64,000 nt of DNA, taken from positions 372,001 through 436,000 of the forward strand of contig CAJXJY010000001.1 in the NCBI GenBank assembly GCA_913055875.1, given 5' to 3'. Origin of the DNA: an uncultured Altererythrobacter sp. Its GTDB lineage: Bacteria > Pseudomonadota > Alphaproteobacteria > Sphingomonadales > Sphingomonadaceae. Positions 43,960 through 52,639 of this stretch are shown here, in pieces. The notes beneath the pieces are model-generated. The model searched no databases, had not been told where the DNA came from, and saw only the letters and a list, made by a program, of their open reading frames with translations. Numbering within the stretch: the stretch's first letter is position 1; each line of letters starts with the position of its first letter. Made by a program: the position numbers and the translations under genes.

Positions 43960-45041
43960 TGGCTGACGAGGGCACCGGCGACGCTTTCGAAAACGGCGGT
44001 TTCCTGCTGTTCCTCGCGCTGGTCAGCGCCGCGCTGCTCTTCGTCGTGTGGCCGTTCGCCGGTCCGCTGCTGTGGGCCACGCTCGCGGCGATCATGTTCC
44101 AGCCGCTCTATCGCTGGTTTCTGACGCGCCGCCCCGGACGCGAGAATCAGGCCGCGGTGGCCACCCTGCTGGTGATCACGATCGCGGTGATCATCCCCGC
44201 CTTCGTCATCGGCGGGATGGTGGTCGACGAGGCGGTCGGCGTGTTCAACGCCTTCCGCGAGGGGCGGATCGACGTCGCGGCCTGGTTCGACCAGGTGCAC
44301 GACGCGCTGCCCGCCAATATCCAGGCTTCGCTCGACGCGTCGGGCTGGGGCACGCTGACCGAATTGCGCGCGCGGGCGCAGGAATTCGCGAGCCAGTCGG
44401 TCGGGCTGATCGCGCGGCAGGCGGTCGAGATCGGCGGCAGCGCGTTCGGCTTCGTGCTCTCGTTCGGCGTCGGCCTCTACGTGACCTATTTCCTGCTCCG
44501 CGACGGCGGCCGGATCGGCCCCGCTGTGCTCGCCGGGCTACCGCTCGAGCGCGGCATCGCCGACCGGCTGGGGGAGAAGTTCCTTTCGATCGTGCGCGCG
44601 ACGATCAAGGGCTCGGTGGTGGTCGGGCTGGTGCAGGGTGCGCTCGGCTCGGTCACCTTCTGGATCGCGGGCGTGCCCTCGGCGCTGCTGTTCGGGCTGC
44701 TGATGGCGATCGCCTCGCTGCTGCCCGCGCTCGGTCCGGCGCTGATCTGGGTGCCGGTCGCGGTGTGGCTGTTCGCCACCGGGGCGATCTGGCAGGGCGT
44801 GGTGGTGGTCGTCTCGGGCGTCGCGGTGATCGGCATGGCCGACAATGTGCTGCGCCCGATCCTGGTCGGGCGCGACACGGGCATTCCCGACTGGATCATC
44901 CTGGTAACCACGCTCGGCGGGATCGCCACGCTGGGCCTGTCGGGGATCGTGCTCGGCCCGCTGGTCGCCGGGCTGTTCCTCGCGGCGTGGGCGATCGTGC
45001 AGGAACGGCGCGCGTCGGCGCTTCCCGAAACGTCCACCTGA
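43959..45041 (+). CDS. AI-2E family transporter (PerM-like)
   Basis: An inner membrane protein of 360 residues with about 7-8 hydrophobic helices and an amphipathic middle region, as in AI-2E/PerM transporters. Segments such as Leu-Pro-Ala-Leu-Gly-Pro and Val-Leu-Arg-Pro-Ile-Leu-Val-Gly-Arg and the Gly-Leu-Ser-Gly-Ile-Val-Leu-Gly-Pro-Leu end are characteristic. The family exports diverse small molecules; substrate unknown. The ATG overlaps the gyrB stop codon, so it is probably co-translated with gyrB, an unusual pairing. Confidence 0.88.
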
Positions 45042-45045
45042 CCCC

Positions 45046-45513
45046 TTAGCTGTCGGCTCCCTGATACCTCGCCCGCAGCGCTTCGTTCACCGCCGCGAAC
45101 AGCGGTTGGTTCTCGCGCATCAGCGCATCGCAGCGGGCGAAATCCTGCGCGAACAGCGTCATCTCGGTGCCGGTTTCCTTCGCCCTGGCGCGCGCCGCTT
45201 CGACCTCGCCCGCGACCTGCGCGTCCATCCCGGCGATGGCCGCCTTGACATCCTGCGCGCTCGGCCCGCCGTCGAGGCCGCTGAAAAAGCCGAACGCAGC
45301 GGTGCCCCATTGCAGCGCGCGCGCCCCGGCCAGCTGCTTCGCCTCGCTGCCCTCGGGCGAGAGCGCCGCGACCGATTTGTACACCGACGTGCAGCGCACG
45401 ACATCGGCGATCCCGATAGTGATCTGCGCGCCGCCCGCCTGCGGCGCCTGTTGCGCAGAGGCACCGGACGCGAGCGCAAGGCCTGCCAGTGCTGCTGCGG
45501 AAAATCTGAACAT
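45046..45513 (-). CDS. Periplasmic protein, unknown
   Basis: A protein of 155 residues. Signal peptide residues 1-21 (Ser-Ala-Gln). The mature part is helical with two Cys (about 41 and 130) that could pair, and an Ala-rich acidic middle. No family recognised. The start ATG 45511-45513 follows a short upstream frame without a signal. It converges on the AI-2E gene with a 4-bp gap and is divergent from the M50-like gene. Confidence 0.65.
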   Translation of the reverse strand: MFRFSAAALAGLALASGASAQQAPQAGGAQITIGIADVVRCTSVYKSVAALSPEGSEAKQLAGARALQWGTAAFGFFSGLDGGPSAQDVKAAIAGMDAQVAGEVEAARARAKETGTEMTLFAQDFARCDALMRENQPLFAAVNEALRARYQGADS

Positions 45514-45632
45514 GATGGATGACTCCGGGTAAATTGCGACCCCCCGTTCGCGCCCGCAATAGGCAATCCGTTGCGTGGCGGCAACCGCAGCGCGGCTTGC
45601 GCAAGCCGCGGTTCGACGCCACATCGGCGCAC

Positions 45633-46373
45633 ATGCAGGGATTATCCGCTCCGGGATCGCAGCAGGAACAGGTCGGCCGCCTGGTTCTCGCCGGCGTCAT
45701 CATCACGATGGTACCGCAACTGCCGCTGGGTAATTTCCTGCTCTATCCGTTCACCATCCTGACCACCTGGTTTCACGAGATGGGCCACGGGATGGTGGCG
45801 CTGCTGATGGGACACGATTTCGAGCGGCTGGTGATCCTGCCGTCGGGTTCGGGCTACGCCGAGAGCTCCTCCGACGGTGCGCCGGGGGCCTTGACCCGCG
45901 CCTTGATCGCCGCGGGCGGGCCATTGGCGCCGAGTGCGGCAGGATCGCTGCTGATCCTCGCCAGCGCGCGCGAGAGACTGTGGCATCCGGCGCTCTATAT
46001 CCTCGCCGCAGCGCTGGCGCTGTCGGCACTGATCTGGGTGCGCAGCGCGGTCGGGCTGGCGGTGCTGCCACTGGTCGCCGCCGCGCTGGTGGCGGTGGCG
46101 CTGCGGGCGAGGCCGTGGCTGGTGCGCTTCGCGCTGCAATTCCTCGGCGTGCTCGCCGCGCTCAGCATGTTCCGCGACTGGGACTATCTGTTCTCCTACA
46201 GCGCAGTGATCGGCGGCGAGCCGATGCTGTCCGACACCGGCGCGATCCAGGAGGCGCTGCTGCTGCCCTATTGGGTGTGGGCGATCCTGATCATCGTCGT
46301 GTCGGGCGCGATGATCGGGGCGAGTCTCAAATACGCGCTGGCGGAGGACGGCGGCCCGGCGCGTAGGTGGTGA
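45633..46373 (+). CDS. M50-like membrane metallopeptidase
   Basis: A membrane protein of 246 residues with about six hydrophobic helices. The zinc motif His48-Glu-Met-Gly-His52 lies at the end of the first long helix, as in M50 site-2-type proteases. The second site, usually an Asn/Asp-x-x-Pro-Gly motif, is not obvious, so activity is uncertain. It resembles the M50B-like family of bacterial integral membrane peptidases. The stop overlaps the start of the downstream flavoprotein gene (GTGA). Confidence 0.78.
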   Translation: MQGLSAPGSQQEQVGRLVLAGVIITMVPQLPLGNFLLYPFTILTTWFHEMGHGMVALLMGHDFERLVILPSGSGYAESSSDGAPGALTRALIAAGGPLAPSAAGSLLILASARERLWHPALYILAAALALSALIWVRSAVGLAVLPLVAAALVAVALRARPWLVRFALQFLGVLAALSMFRDWDYLFSYSAVIGGEPMLSDTGAIQEALLLPYWVWAILIIVVSGAMIGASLKYALAEDGGPARRW

Positions 46374-47542
46374 GCGACTACGATGCGATCGTGCTCGGGG
46401 GTGGGGCTGCCGGGCTGTTCTGCGCCGCGCTGGCGGGACAGCGCGGCAGGCGCGTGCTGGTGCTCGAGAAAGCCGACCGGGTCGGGAAGAAGATCCTGAT
46501 TTCGGGCGGCGGGCGCTGCAATTTCACCAATCTCGGCGCGGGGCCGGCGAATTACCTGTCGGCCAACCGGCATTTCGCCAAGTCGGCGCTGGCGCGCTAC
46601 ACACCGCGCGATTTCGTCGCGCTGGTCGAGGCGCACGCGATCGCCTGGCACGAGAAGACTCTCGGGCAATTGTTCTGCGACGGATCGGCGCAGCAGATCG
46701 TGCAAATGTTGCTCGACGAGTGCGCGAAGGGCGATGTTGCGGTTCGCACCGGACAGGAAATCGGCGAGGTCGAACGGACCGGCGACGGTTTCCGCGTCGT
46801 ATCGAATGGCGAAACGCATCGTGCCGCGGCGCTGGTGGTCGCCACCGGCGGGCCGTCGATCCCGAAAATGGGTGCGACCGGCCTCGCCTACGATCTCGCG
46901 CGGCGGTTCGGGCTCAAACTGGTCGAGCCGCGCCCGGCGCTGGTGCCGCTGACGCTGGGCGGCGAGGACGTGCTGTTCCGCGAATTGTCGGGCGTCTCGG
47001 CCGACATCGAGGCGCGCGCGAACAAGGCGGCATTCCGCGAAGCGGCGCTGTTCACCCATCGCGGACTCTCCGGCCCGGCGATCCTCCAGGTCAGCTCTTA
47101 TTGGCGGCACGGCGATCCGGTGACGGTGGATTTCCTGCCCGACTGCGGCGAGGGTTGGCTGGTGGAGAGCAAGCGTGCGGCGCCGAGTGCGCATTTTCGC
47201 ACCGTGCTGAGGGACGCCCTGCCGCAACGGCTCGCCGATACGTTGGCGGACCGGCTCGGCGTGGAAGGCGATCTCAGCAATCTGCCCGACAAGGCGCTGC
47301 GCGAGGCCGAAGCGAAACTGCGCCGCTGGACCTTTCATCCCAACGGCACCGAGGGCTTCGCCAAGGCGGAGGTCACCGCGGGCGGGATTTCGACCGGCGA
47401 ATTGTCGTCGCAGACGATGGAAGCGAAGAAGGTGCGAGGGTTTTACGCCATCGGCGAGGCGGTCGACGTGACCGGCTGGCTCGGCGGATACAATTTCCAA
47501 TGGGCTTGGGCCTCGGCCCACGCAGCGGCACAGGAGATCTAG
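46370..47542 (+). CDS. BaiN/HI0933-type FAD-dependent oxidoreductase
   Basis: A flavoprotein of about 390 residues. The N-terminal dinucleotide fold Gly-Gly-Gly-Ala-Ala-Gly-Leu-Phe-Cys-Ala, a Lys-Lys-Ile-Leu-Ile-Ser-Gly-Gly-Gly-Arg-Cys-Asn-Phe-Thr-Asn segment, and the C-terminal Gly-Gly-Tyr-Asn-Phe-Gln-Trp-Ala match the HI0933/BaiN (RdsA) family. Substrate unknown; related enzymes reduce steroid-type double bonds. Start is GTG at 46370 (GTGA overlap with the peptidase stop) or GTG at 46367. The coupling with the membrane peptidase is of unknown meaning. Confidence 0.88.
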   Translation: MSDYDAIVLGGGAAGLFCAALAGQRGRRVLVLEKADRVGKKILISGGGRCNFTNLGAGPANYLSANRHFAKSALARYTPRDFVALVEAHAIAWHEKTLGQLFCDGSAQQIVQMLLDECAKGDVAVRTGQEIGEVERTGDGFRVVSNGETHRAAALVVATGGPSIPKMGATGLAYDLARRFGLKLVEPRPALVPLTLGGEDVLFRELSGVSADIEARANKAAFREAALFTHRGLSGPAILQVSSYWRHGDPVTVDFLPDCGEGWLVESKRAAPSAHFRTVLRDALPQRLADTLADRLGVEGDLSNLPDKALREAEAKLRRWTFHPNGTEGFAKAEVTAGGISTGELSSQTMEAKKVRGFYAIGEAVDVTGWLGGYNFQWAWASAHAAAQEI

Positions 47543-47572
47543 ACTTTGTTTCAGCACAGCTGAAACGGATAA

Positions 47573-47651
47573 GGCACCGGCCCACTCCTCCACCCGGCCA
47601 CCCATAGGTTACTATAGTCGGGGTGGCCGGGTGGGGGAGTGGGCCGGTGCC
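47573..47651. repeat. Dispersed long hairpin element, copy 3
   Basis: Arms 47573-47603 and 47621-47651 (31 bp) pair with a single mismatch (CTCCTCC on the left against GGGGGAG on the right). The loop starts ATAGGTTACTATAG. Core and outer arms match copy 1 at 24531. It lies between two genes in the same orientation, downstream of the flavoprotein and 74 bp before the 5'-nucleotidase start, so it may separate the two transcripts. Confidence 0.9.
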
Positions 47652-47724
47652 GCTCCAGCGAAGCTGGAAAAGACTCCAGCAGACTGTCTTTACAATGCCG
47701 CATTCGCCCCGCATCGCTGCGCGC

Positions 47725-49452
47725 ATGACCCGCCGCCTCCTTTCGCTGCTCGCAGCCCTCCCGCTCGCGGCCTGCGCTACCGTTCCCCAACCCGCCCCCG
47801 CGCCCGTTACCGTGCGCGTGATCGGGCTGAACGATTTCCACGGCAATCTCGAACCGATCCGGCGCCCGATCCGCTTCGTCGAGACCGACGGCTCGGAACA
47901 TCAGGTCTATTCGGCCGGCGCCGCCTATCTCGCCAGCGCCGTCGCCGAGGTGAAGGCGAAGAACGAATATTCGCTGGTGATCGCAGCGGGCGACCTGATC
48001 GGCGGCAGCCCGCTGGTGTCCTCGATCTTCCTCGACGAGCCGACGATCGGGGCGATGAACCGGCTGGGGCTCGATTTCAACGCGGTCGGCAATCACGAAT
48101 TCGATCGCGGCTGGCGCGAATTGAAACGCATCCAGGAGGGAGGGTGCGAGAAGCACACGCTGCGCGAGCCATGCGCGGTCGAGCAATTCGCCGGGTCGGA
48201 TTTCTCCTTCCTCGCCGCCAACGTCGTGCAGGAGGACGGCGAGACGCTGTTCCCCGCCTGGAAGATTCGCACTTTCGGCGAGGGCGAGGAAGCGATTTCG
48301 GTCGGGATCATCGGGCTGACGCTCAAGGACACGCCGACGCTGGTGACCCCGAGCGGGGTCGCGGGGCTGACCTTCGGCGACGAGGCAGAAGCGATCAACC
48401 GCGCGGTCGGAGAGCTCGAAGCGCGCGGCGTCGATGCGACCATCGTCACCATCCACCAGGGCTGGTACACCGAGGTCGGCTATAACGATCACAGCTGCGG
48501 CGGCGTCGCCGGGCCGCTGGTCGACATCCTCGAGCGGGTCGATCCGCGGGTCGACCTCGTGCTGTCGGGCCATACGCACCGGTCCTATGTGTGCGATTTC
48601 TCGAAGCTCGATCCGGCGCGCGGCTTCACCGTCACCAGCGCGGGCTATGGCGGCTCGCTGCTGACCGATATCGCGCTCGAGATCGATCCGGCGGCGGGCA
48701 CGGCGCGCGTGACCGAGGCGAACAATCTCGTGATCCAGAGCACGGGCACCGATCGCGACGGCAATCCGGCCCCGCCCGATCCGGCCTATCGCGTGTGGAT
48801 CCCCAATCCCGAAATCGAAGCCTATGTCGCGCGCTACGTCGCCGCGTCGAAGGAAGCGGCCGAGCGGCCGGTCGGGCGAATCTCGGGCGCAGCGCGCGAT
48901 CCGGGGCCCGCGACCGAGGAAACGCAGTTGGGCAATCTCATCGCCGATGCGCAGCTGTTCGGCACGCGCGAGGCGGGGGCCGAGATCGCCTTCATGAACA
49001 ATTCGGGCATCCGCGCGGGGCTGGTCCCCGACGGGGACGGCACGCTGAGCTATGGCGACATCTACACCGTTCAGCCGTTCGGCAACACGCTGGTGACCAA
49101 GAGCTTCACCGGCGCGCAATTGCTGCGCCTGCTCGAACAGCAGTTCGACGAGGAGGGCTTCGTCCAGACCTTCTCGGCGTCGGAAGGCTTCGCGCTGGCT
49201 TACGACATGCGCTTGCCCGTAGGCAGCCGGGTGGTCTCGGTGACGCTCGACGGCGCACCGATCGACCCGGCGCGAAGCTACCGCGTGACGATGAACAGCT
49301 TCCTCGCGGCGGGCGGCGACAGCTTCACCGTGTTCGAGGAAGGGACCGAGGTGACCAACGGTGCGATCGATCTCGACGCGTTCGAGGAATATCTGCGCGC
49401 GGTCGAGGTGCGGCAATTGCCGCCGACCGGACGGATCACCGAAATCGAATAG
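47725..49452 (+). CDS. 5'-nucleotidase / metallophosphatase lipoprotein
   Basis: A protein of 575 residues. The lipobox Pro-Leu-Ala-Ala-Cys17 makes it a lipoprotein. The calcineurin-like metal site is visible: Asn-Asp-Phe-His-Gly-Asn, Gly-Asp-Leu-Ile-Gly-Gly, Gly-Asn-His-Glu-Phe-Asp and Ser-Gly-His-Thr-His. The C-terminal substrate domain carries Asn-Asn-Ser-Gly-Ile-Arg-Ala-Gly and Pro-Phe-Gly-Asn-Thr-Leu. It dephosphorylates nucleotides or sugar nucleotides outside the cytoplasm. The ATG at 47725 gives the ideal signal; an upstream Met at 47695 is possible. Confidence 0.93.
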   Translation: MTRRLLSLLAALPLAACATVPQPAPAPVTVRVIGLNDFHGNLEPIRRPIRFVETDGSEHQVYSAGAAYLASAVAEVKAKNEYSLVIAAGDLIGGSPLVSSIFLDEPTIGAMNRLGLDFNAVGNHEFDRGWRELKRIQEGGCEKHTLREPCAVEQFAGSDFSFLAANVVQEDGETLFPAWKIRTFGEGEEAISVGIIGLTLKDTPTLVTPSGVAGLTFGDEAEAINRAVGELEARGVDATIVTIHQGWYTEVGYNDHSCGGVAGPLVDILERVDPRVDLVLSGHTHRSYVCDFSKLDPARGFTVTSAGYGGSLLTDIALEIDPAAGTARVTEANNLVIQSTGTDRDGNPAPPDPAYRVWIPNPEIEAYVARYVAASKEAAERPVGRISGAARDPGPATEETQLGNLIADAQLFGTREAGAEIAFMNNSGIRAGLVPDGDGTLSYGDIYTVQPFGNTLVTKSFTGAQLLRLLEQQFDEEGFVQTFSASEGFALAYDMRLPVGSRVVSVTLDGAPIDPARSYRVTMNSFLAAGGDSFTVFEEGTEVTNGAIDLDAFEEYLRAVEVRQLPPTGRITEIE

Positions 49453-49455
49453 CGA

Positions 49456-50085
49456 TCAGGAGGCCGAGCGCAGCCCCGCCACCGGCGCCGCTCCGCGATC
49501 CTCGGCGGACAGGCCGGCGAACATCGTATCCACGATTACGGCCAGCTTGTCCTCGGCCAGCCGGTTGGAGATGATCAGCATCATCTGCGGCGAAACGTAG
49601 CAGGCGACCATCTGGTTGATCAGCGTCAGCGCGCGGTTGATCGAGAGCCCCGCGAAGAACCCCTCGTCCTGCGCCTGCGCGATCAGTTCGGTCAGGTAGT
49701 GGTCCGCGAGGTCGATATAGCCGCGCACCAGCTCGAAATTCGCTTCGCCGAGCTCGCAATAGAGCGCGAACAGCGCCGGATCCTCGTCGTAGCGCTGCCG
49801 CTCGCGCACGAAGCGGCGGGCGAAGAATTCGTAGAACTTGCGGCGGATCGGCAGGTCCGAGGCGACGACGTCTTCCATGATCGCGATGACCGGCGCGAAC
49901 CAGTTCTCGGCGATCGCTTCGAACAGATCGCCTTCCTCGGGGAATATCTCGTCGATGCGGCTGCGCGAAATCCGCGCCTCGGCGGCGAGATCGGCCTTGC
50001 TCACGGCGGCACCTCGCTCGGCGATCAGCTTCATCGCCTGCTCGGTCAGTTCCAGCCGTCGCGCGTCCCTGTCGGCCGCCGTCAT
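49456..50085 (-). CDS. TetR-family transcriptional regulator
   Basis: A protein of 209 residues. The N-terminal 60 residues form a TetR-type DNA-binding domain (Glu-Gln-Ala-Met-Lys-Leu-Ile-Ala-Glu-Arg-Gly, then Ser-Lys-Ala-Asp-Leu-Ala-Ala-Glu-Ala-Arg-Ile-Ser-Arg). The rest is helical ligand-binding and dimerisation domain. No obvious target gene is adjacent. It converges on the 5'-nucleotidase gene with a 3-bp gap. Confidence 0.85.
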   Translation of the reverse strand: MTAADRDARRLELTEQAMKLIAERGAAVSKADLAAEARISRSRIDEIFPEEGDLFEAIAENWFAPVIAIMEDVVASDLPIRRKFYEFFARRFVRERQRYDEDPALFALYCELGEANFELVRGYIDLADHYLTELIAQAQDEGFFAGLSINRALTLINQMVACYVSPQMMLIISNRLAEDKLAVIVDTMFAGLSAEDRGAAPVAGLRSAS

Positions 50086-50169
50086 TTGCGCCTCCCTGTG
50101 TCGACCCGGGCTATCTAGGGATGCGCGGGCGCGAGTTGAAGGGTGGCGTGGACAGCTTTTCCCGCTGCG

Positions 50170-50415
50170 TTACATATCGGGCGCTGTTTCCGGGTCCTCG
50201 ACCGGCGTGGCCGTTTCCGGCGTCGGCGGGGTGTCGGGGTCGCCGTCGATATCGACAGTGGGCGTTTCGACCGGCACTTCGGGCAGATCGACCGGAACCG
50301 CCGGGGTTTCCTCGGGCGTTTCGACGATGCGGTCGTCGACCTTGGTGTCGTCGCCGCAGGCGGCCAGAGCGAAGGCGAGCGGGGCGGCGAGCGCGAGCGG
50401 TGCGAGGCGGGTCAT
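50170..50415 (-). CDS. Small lipoprotein with Thr/Pro/Glu-rich tail
   Basis: A protein of 81 residues. The lipobox Leu-Ala-Ala-Cys-Gly at about residue 20 gives a lipid anchor; the tail is a low-complexity run of Pro, Glu, Thr, Val and Asp, probably disordered and periplasmic. AGGAG with 7-nt spacing precedes the ATG at 50413-50415. No family recognised. It lies 85 bp upstream of the TetR start on the same strand. Confidence 0.7.
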   Translation of the reverse strand: MTRLAPLALAAPLAFALAACGDDTKVDDRIVETPEETPAVPVDLPEVPVETPTVDIDGDPDTPPTPETATPVEDPETAPDM

Positions 50416-50471
50416 GCGGAATCTCCTGTTGTCCACCTCACCAATGCATGGAGCGCGCAGGAAGTTTCGAT

Positions 50472-51272
50472 TCAGCCTCGCGATTTGGGCGGCCAGGGGA
50501 TGAAGGCGGAGGTGCGCTCAATATAATCCGCATATTTCCCGCCGCGCTTCTTCTTCATGCCCGCTTCGAGCAAGGCCGCGCCGGACCATCTGGTGAGCGT
50601 GAAGGTGAGGAAGAGAGGCCCCGCGAGGGTATAGAGTGTGTACTCCCATCCGGCTGCCGCACAGCAAAGCCAGATGCCCCACCACGCGCAGGCATCGCCG
50701 AAATAGTTCGGGTGGCGGGTGTAGCGCCACAGGCCGGTATCGAGCACTTCGCCCTCGTTCGCCGGGTCGGCCTTGAACCGGGCAAGCTGCCAGTCGCCGG
50801 TCCATTCGAAGAATATTCCGACCAGGTAGAGCGCGAGCCCCGCCAGCGCGAGCGGGCCGATCGGGGCAGGGGCTCCGCTCGCGAGGATACCGACTTGCGC
50901 CGGGCTCGACACTAGGAACAGCAGCACCGCCTGCCCGAGCCATACCTTGACCAGCGCCGCGATGGCGAAGCGGCCCTGCTCGCGGTCCTTGCGCAGGATG
51001 CGCTCGTAGCGCTGGTCCTCGCCCTCGCGCCGCCATCGCCGGAACAGGTGGATACCGAGGCGCAAGCCCCATGCAGCGGTCATGGCGAGGATCAGCACTG
51101 CGAGCGCGCCGGGTTCGGGCAGTTGCACGAACGCGGCGAGCGCCATCAGCGCCATTCCCGCGCCCCAGAAGGAGTCGATGAAGGAGACGTCGCCGATCCT
51201 CACCGAGACCAGCCACAGCACCAGCACCGCGGCGAGCAGGATCGCGGCATTCGCCAGCAGCGCGTCAATCAT
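50472..51272 (-). CDS. DUF1295 / steroid 5-alpha-reductase-like membrane protein
   Basis: A membrane protein of 266 residues with about seven hydrophobic helices. The DUF1295 signature Phe-Ile-Asp-Ser-Phe-Trp-Gly near residue 30-36 and the C-terminal Tyr-Thr-Arg-His-Pro-Asn-Tyr-Phe-Gly motif, plus the final Phe-Ile-Pro-Trp-Pro-Pro-Lys, identify it. Members are related to steroid and lipid NADPH-dependent reductases; substrate unknown. Its start overlaps the end of the acyltransferase gene by 8 bases, so a lipid-metabolism operon is likely. Confidence 0.88.
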   Translation of the reverse strand: MIDALLANAAILLAAVLVLWLVSVRIGDVSFIDSFWGAGMALMALAAFVQLPEPGALAVLILAMTAAWGLRLGIHLFRRWRREGEDQRYERILRKDREQGRFAIAALVKVWLGQAVLLFLVSSPAQVGILASGAPAPIGPLALAGLALYLVGIFFEWTGDWQLARFKADPANEGEVLDTGLWRYTRHPNYFGDACAWWGIWLCCAAAGWEYTLYTLAGPLFLTFTLTRWSGAALLEAGMKKKRGGKYADYIERTSAFIPWPPKSRG

Positions 51273-51888
51273 CCTTCATCTCCGCTCCCATTTCGGCCAC
51301 GGTCTGCGTGGTCGCTTCGAGCACTTCGAACCGCGGGCAGTCGGGCAGGACCGTGCGGTAGAATGCGGCGATCCTGGCCAGGTCGGCGCGGTAGTCGCCG
51401 CTCGGCACGATCGGTTCGCCGAGCCCGCCGCGCATGGTCGCGTTGTCGACCCAGGCGGGCACGATCGGCACGTCGGCCCCCATTGCGATATGGTAGAAGC
51501 CGCTGCGCCACTGGCCGTCGCTGCTGCGCGTGCCCTCGGGTGCGACCACCAGCGCGAGTTTGTCGCGGCGGGCGAACTCCTCCGCCACCTGCTCGACATA
51601 GCCCGCCCGCCGCGATCGATCGACCGCGACCCCGCCCATGTCGCGCATGAAACGCGTCAGCGGCCATTTGAACAAGGTATGCTTGCCGACGAAGCTGGGG
51701 GTAATCCCGAAATGGTGCGTCGCGCCGATGAAGAACACGAAGTCCCAATTCGAGGTGTGCGGTGCGCCCGCGATGACGAACTTGTCGACGCCCGGATGCG
51801 CGCCTTCGAGCCGCCAGCCCTTCCAGCGGTAGAGCGCGATCAGCACGCGCCGCACGAGGCGCGAGAGCAGGGTCGGCTTGCTCGACAA
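51265..51888 (-). CDS. Lysophospholipid-type acyltransferase
   Basis: A protein of 207 residues of the glycerophospholipid acyltransferase superfamily. The catalytic His44-x4-Asp49 lies in Pro-His-Thr-Ser-Asn-Trp-Asp, and Glu118-Gly-Thr-Arg121 binds the glycerophosphate. The start is TTG at 51886-51888 with a strong GGAGGGG Shine-Dalgarno; no ATG fits better. Substrate may be a lysophospholipid or an ornithine-type lipid. The DUF1295 gene overlaps its end, suggesting coupled translation. Confidence 0.88.
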   Translation of the reverse strand: MSSKPTLLSRLVRRVLIALYRWKGWRLEGAHPGVDKFVIAGAPHTSNWDFVFFIGATHHFGITPSFVGKHTLFKWPLTRFMRDMGGVAVDRSRRAGYVEQVAEEFARRDKLALVVAPEGTRSSDGQWRSGFYHIAMGADVPIVPAWVDNATMRGGLGEPIVPSGDYRADLARIAAFYRTVLPDCPRFEVLEATTQTVAEMGAEMKDD

Positions 51889-51957
51889 ATGAAATCCCCT
51901 CCCCGGACCGTCTAGCAGCCGGGGAGGGGATTGCGAAGTTGCAGGTTTGGCTGCCGG

Positions 51958-52470
51958 TCAGTCGGTCAGGTCGTCGGGGACCACCGGGCTGCCCGGTTCC
52001 GGCTCGCGCGAGAACATGGCGCCGTCGTCGCGGACATAGCTTTCGCCGGTCACGACGGTATCGGCGGTGACTTCGCTGTCGTCGGACATGCGCACCAGCC
52101 AGCCGTCGCGAATGGTGAACCAGCCCGGACCGCCGTAATAACTGTCGATGCGGAAGCGGTAGCCGTCGTCCGCGAGCGTGTAGGTGCCGGACTGCTCGGC
52201 GCCTTCGGCATCGGTGTAGCTGTAGGTGCTGTCGGCCGAATTCAGCGTCACGTTGCGCGTGGCGCCGTCCTCGCCGGTGTAGGAATAGGTGCCCGAATAG
52301 TCGCCGGCATCGGCGAGCGAAGTGGCCGGACCGGGGGTGTATTCGGACGCCGCCGTATCGGTGTCGGTCATCTCGGTGTCGGCGGGCTCCACCGGTTCTT
52401 CGGCATCGTCGCCGCAGGCGGCCAGCATGGCGAGCGGTGCGGCGGCGAGCAGGATGGTGTATTTGCGCAT
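51958..52470 (-). CDS. Lipoprotein with beta-rich domain, translation possibly hairpin-controlled
   Basis: A protein of 170 residues. The lipobox Leu-Ala-Ala-Cys-Gly is near residue 20, then an acidic Thr-rich linker and a beta-type domain with Tyr-Ser-Gly-Thr-Tyr-Ser-Tyr and Gly-Thr-Tyr-Thr-Leu repeats. No family recognised. The Shine-Dalgarno AAGGAGAT is 7 nt from the ATG at 52468-52470 but lies in the 3' arm of a perfect 10-bp hairpin, so the ribosome site can be closed (see the regulatory entry). Confidence 0.72.
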   Translation of the reverse strand: MRKYTILLAAAPLAMLAACGDDAEEPVEPADTEMTDTDTAASEYTPGPATSLADAGDYSGTYSYTGEDGATRNVTLNSADSTYSYTDAEGAEQSGTYTLADDGYRFRIDSYYGGPGWFTIRDGWLVRMSDDSEVTADTVVTGESYVRDDGAMFSREPEPGSPVVPDDLTD

Positions 52471-52476
52471 GAAATT

Positions 52477-52508
52477 ATCTCCTTCGATGGCGCCTGAACG
52501 AAGGAGAT
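52477..52508 (-). promoter_or_regulatory. Hairpin sequestering the Shine-Dalgarno of the lipoprotein mRNA
   Basis: On the transcript, ATCTCCTTCG (52508 down to 52499) pairs perfectly with CGAAGGAGAT (52486 down to 52477), leaving a 12-nt loop. The 3' arm contains the whole AAGGAGA ribosome-binding site of the gene starting at 52470. This resembles RNA thermometers or other SD-occluding switches. No T-run follows, so it is not a simple terminator. Confidence 0.65.
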
Positions 52509-52639
52509 CGCTGTGGGTTTCCGAAAAAAGGCAAAAATGCGGCGAGGCGTTAACCTTGCCCAAGAAGCGTGGAAACCTGGTGCGACTTTCGACCCGTTAT
52601 ATGCTGACCATATGTCCTCGGCACCCAGTTGCCGTTGTA

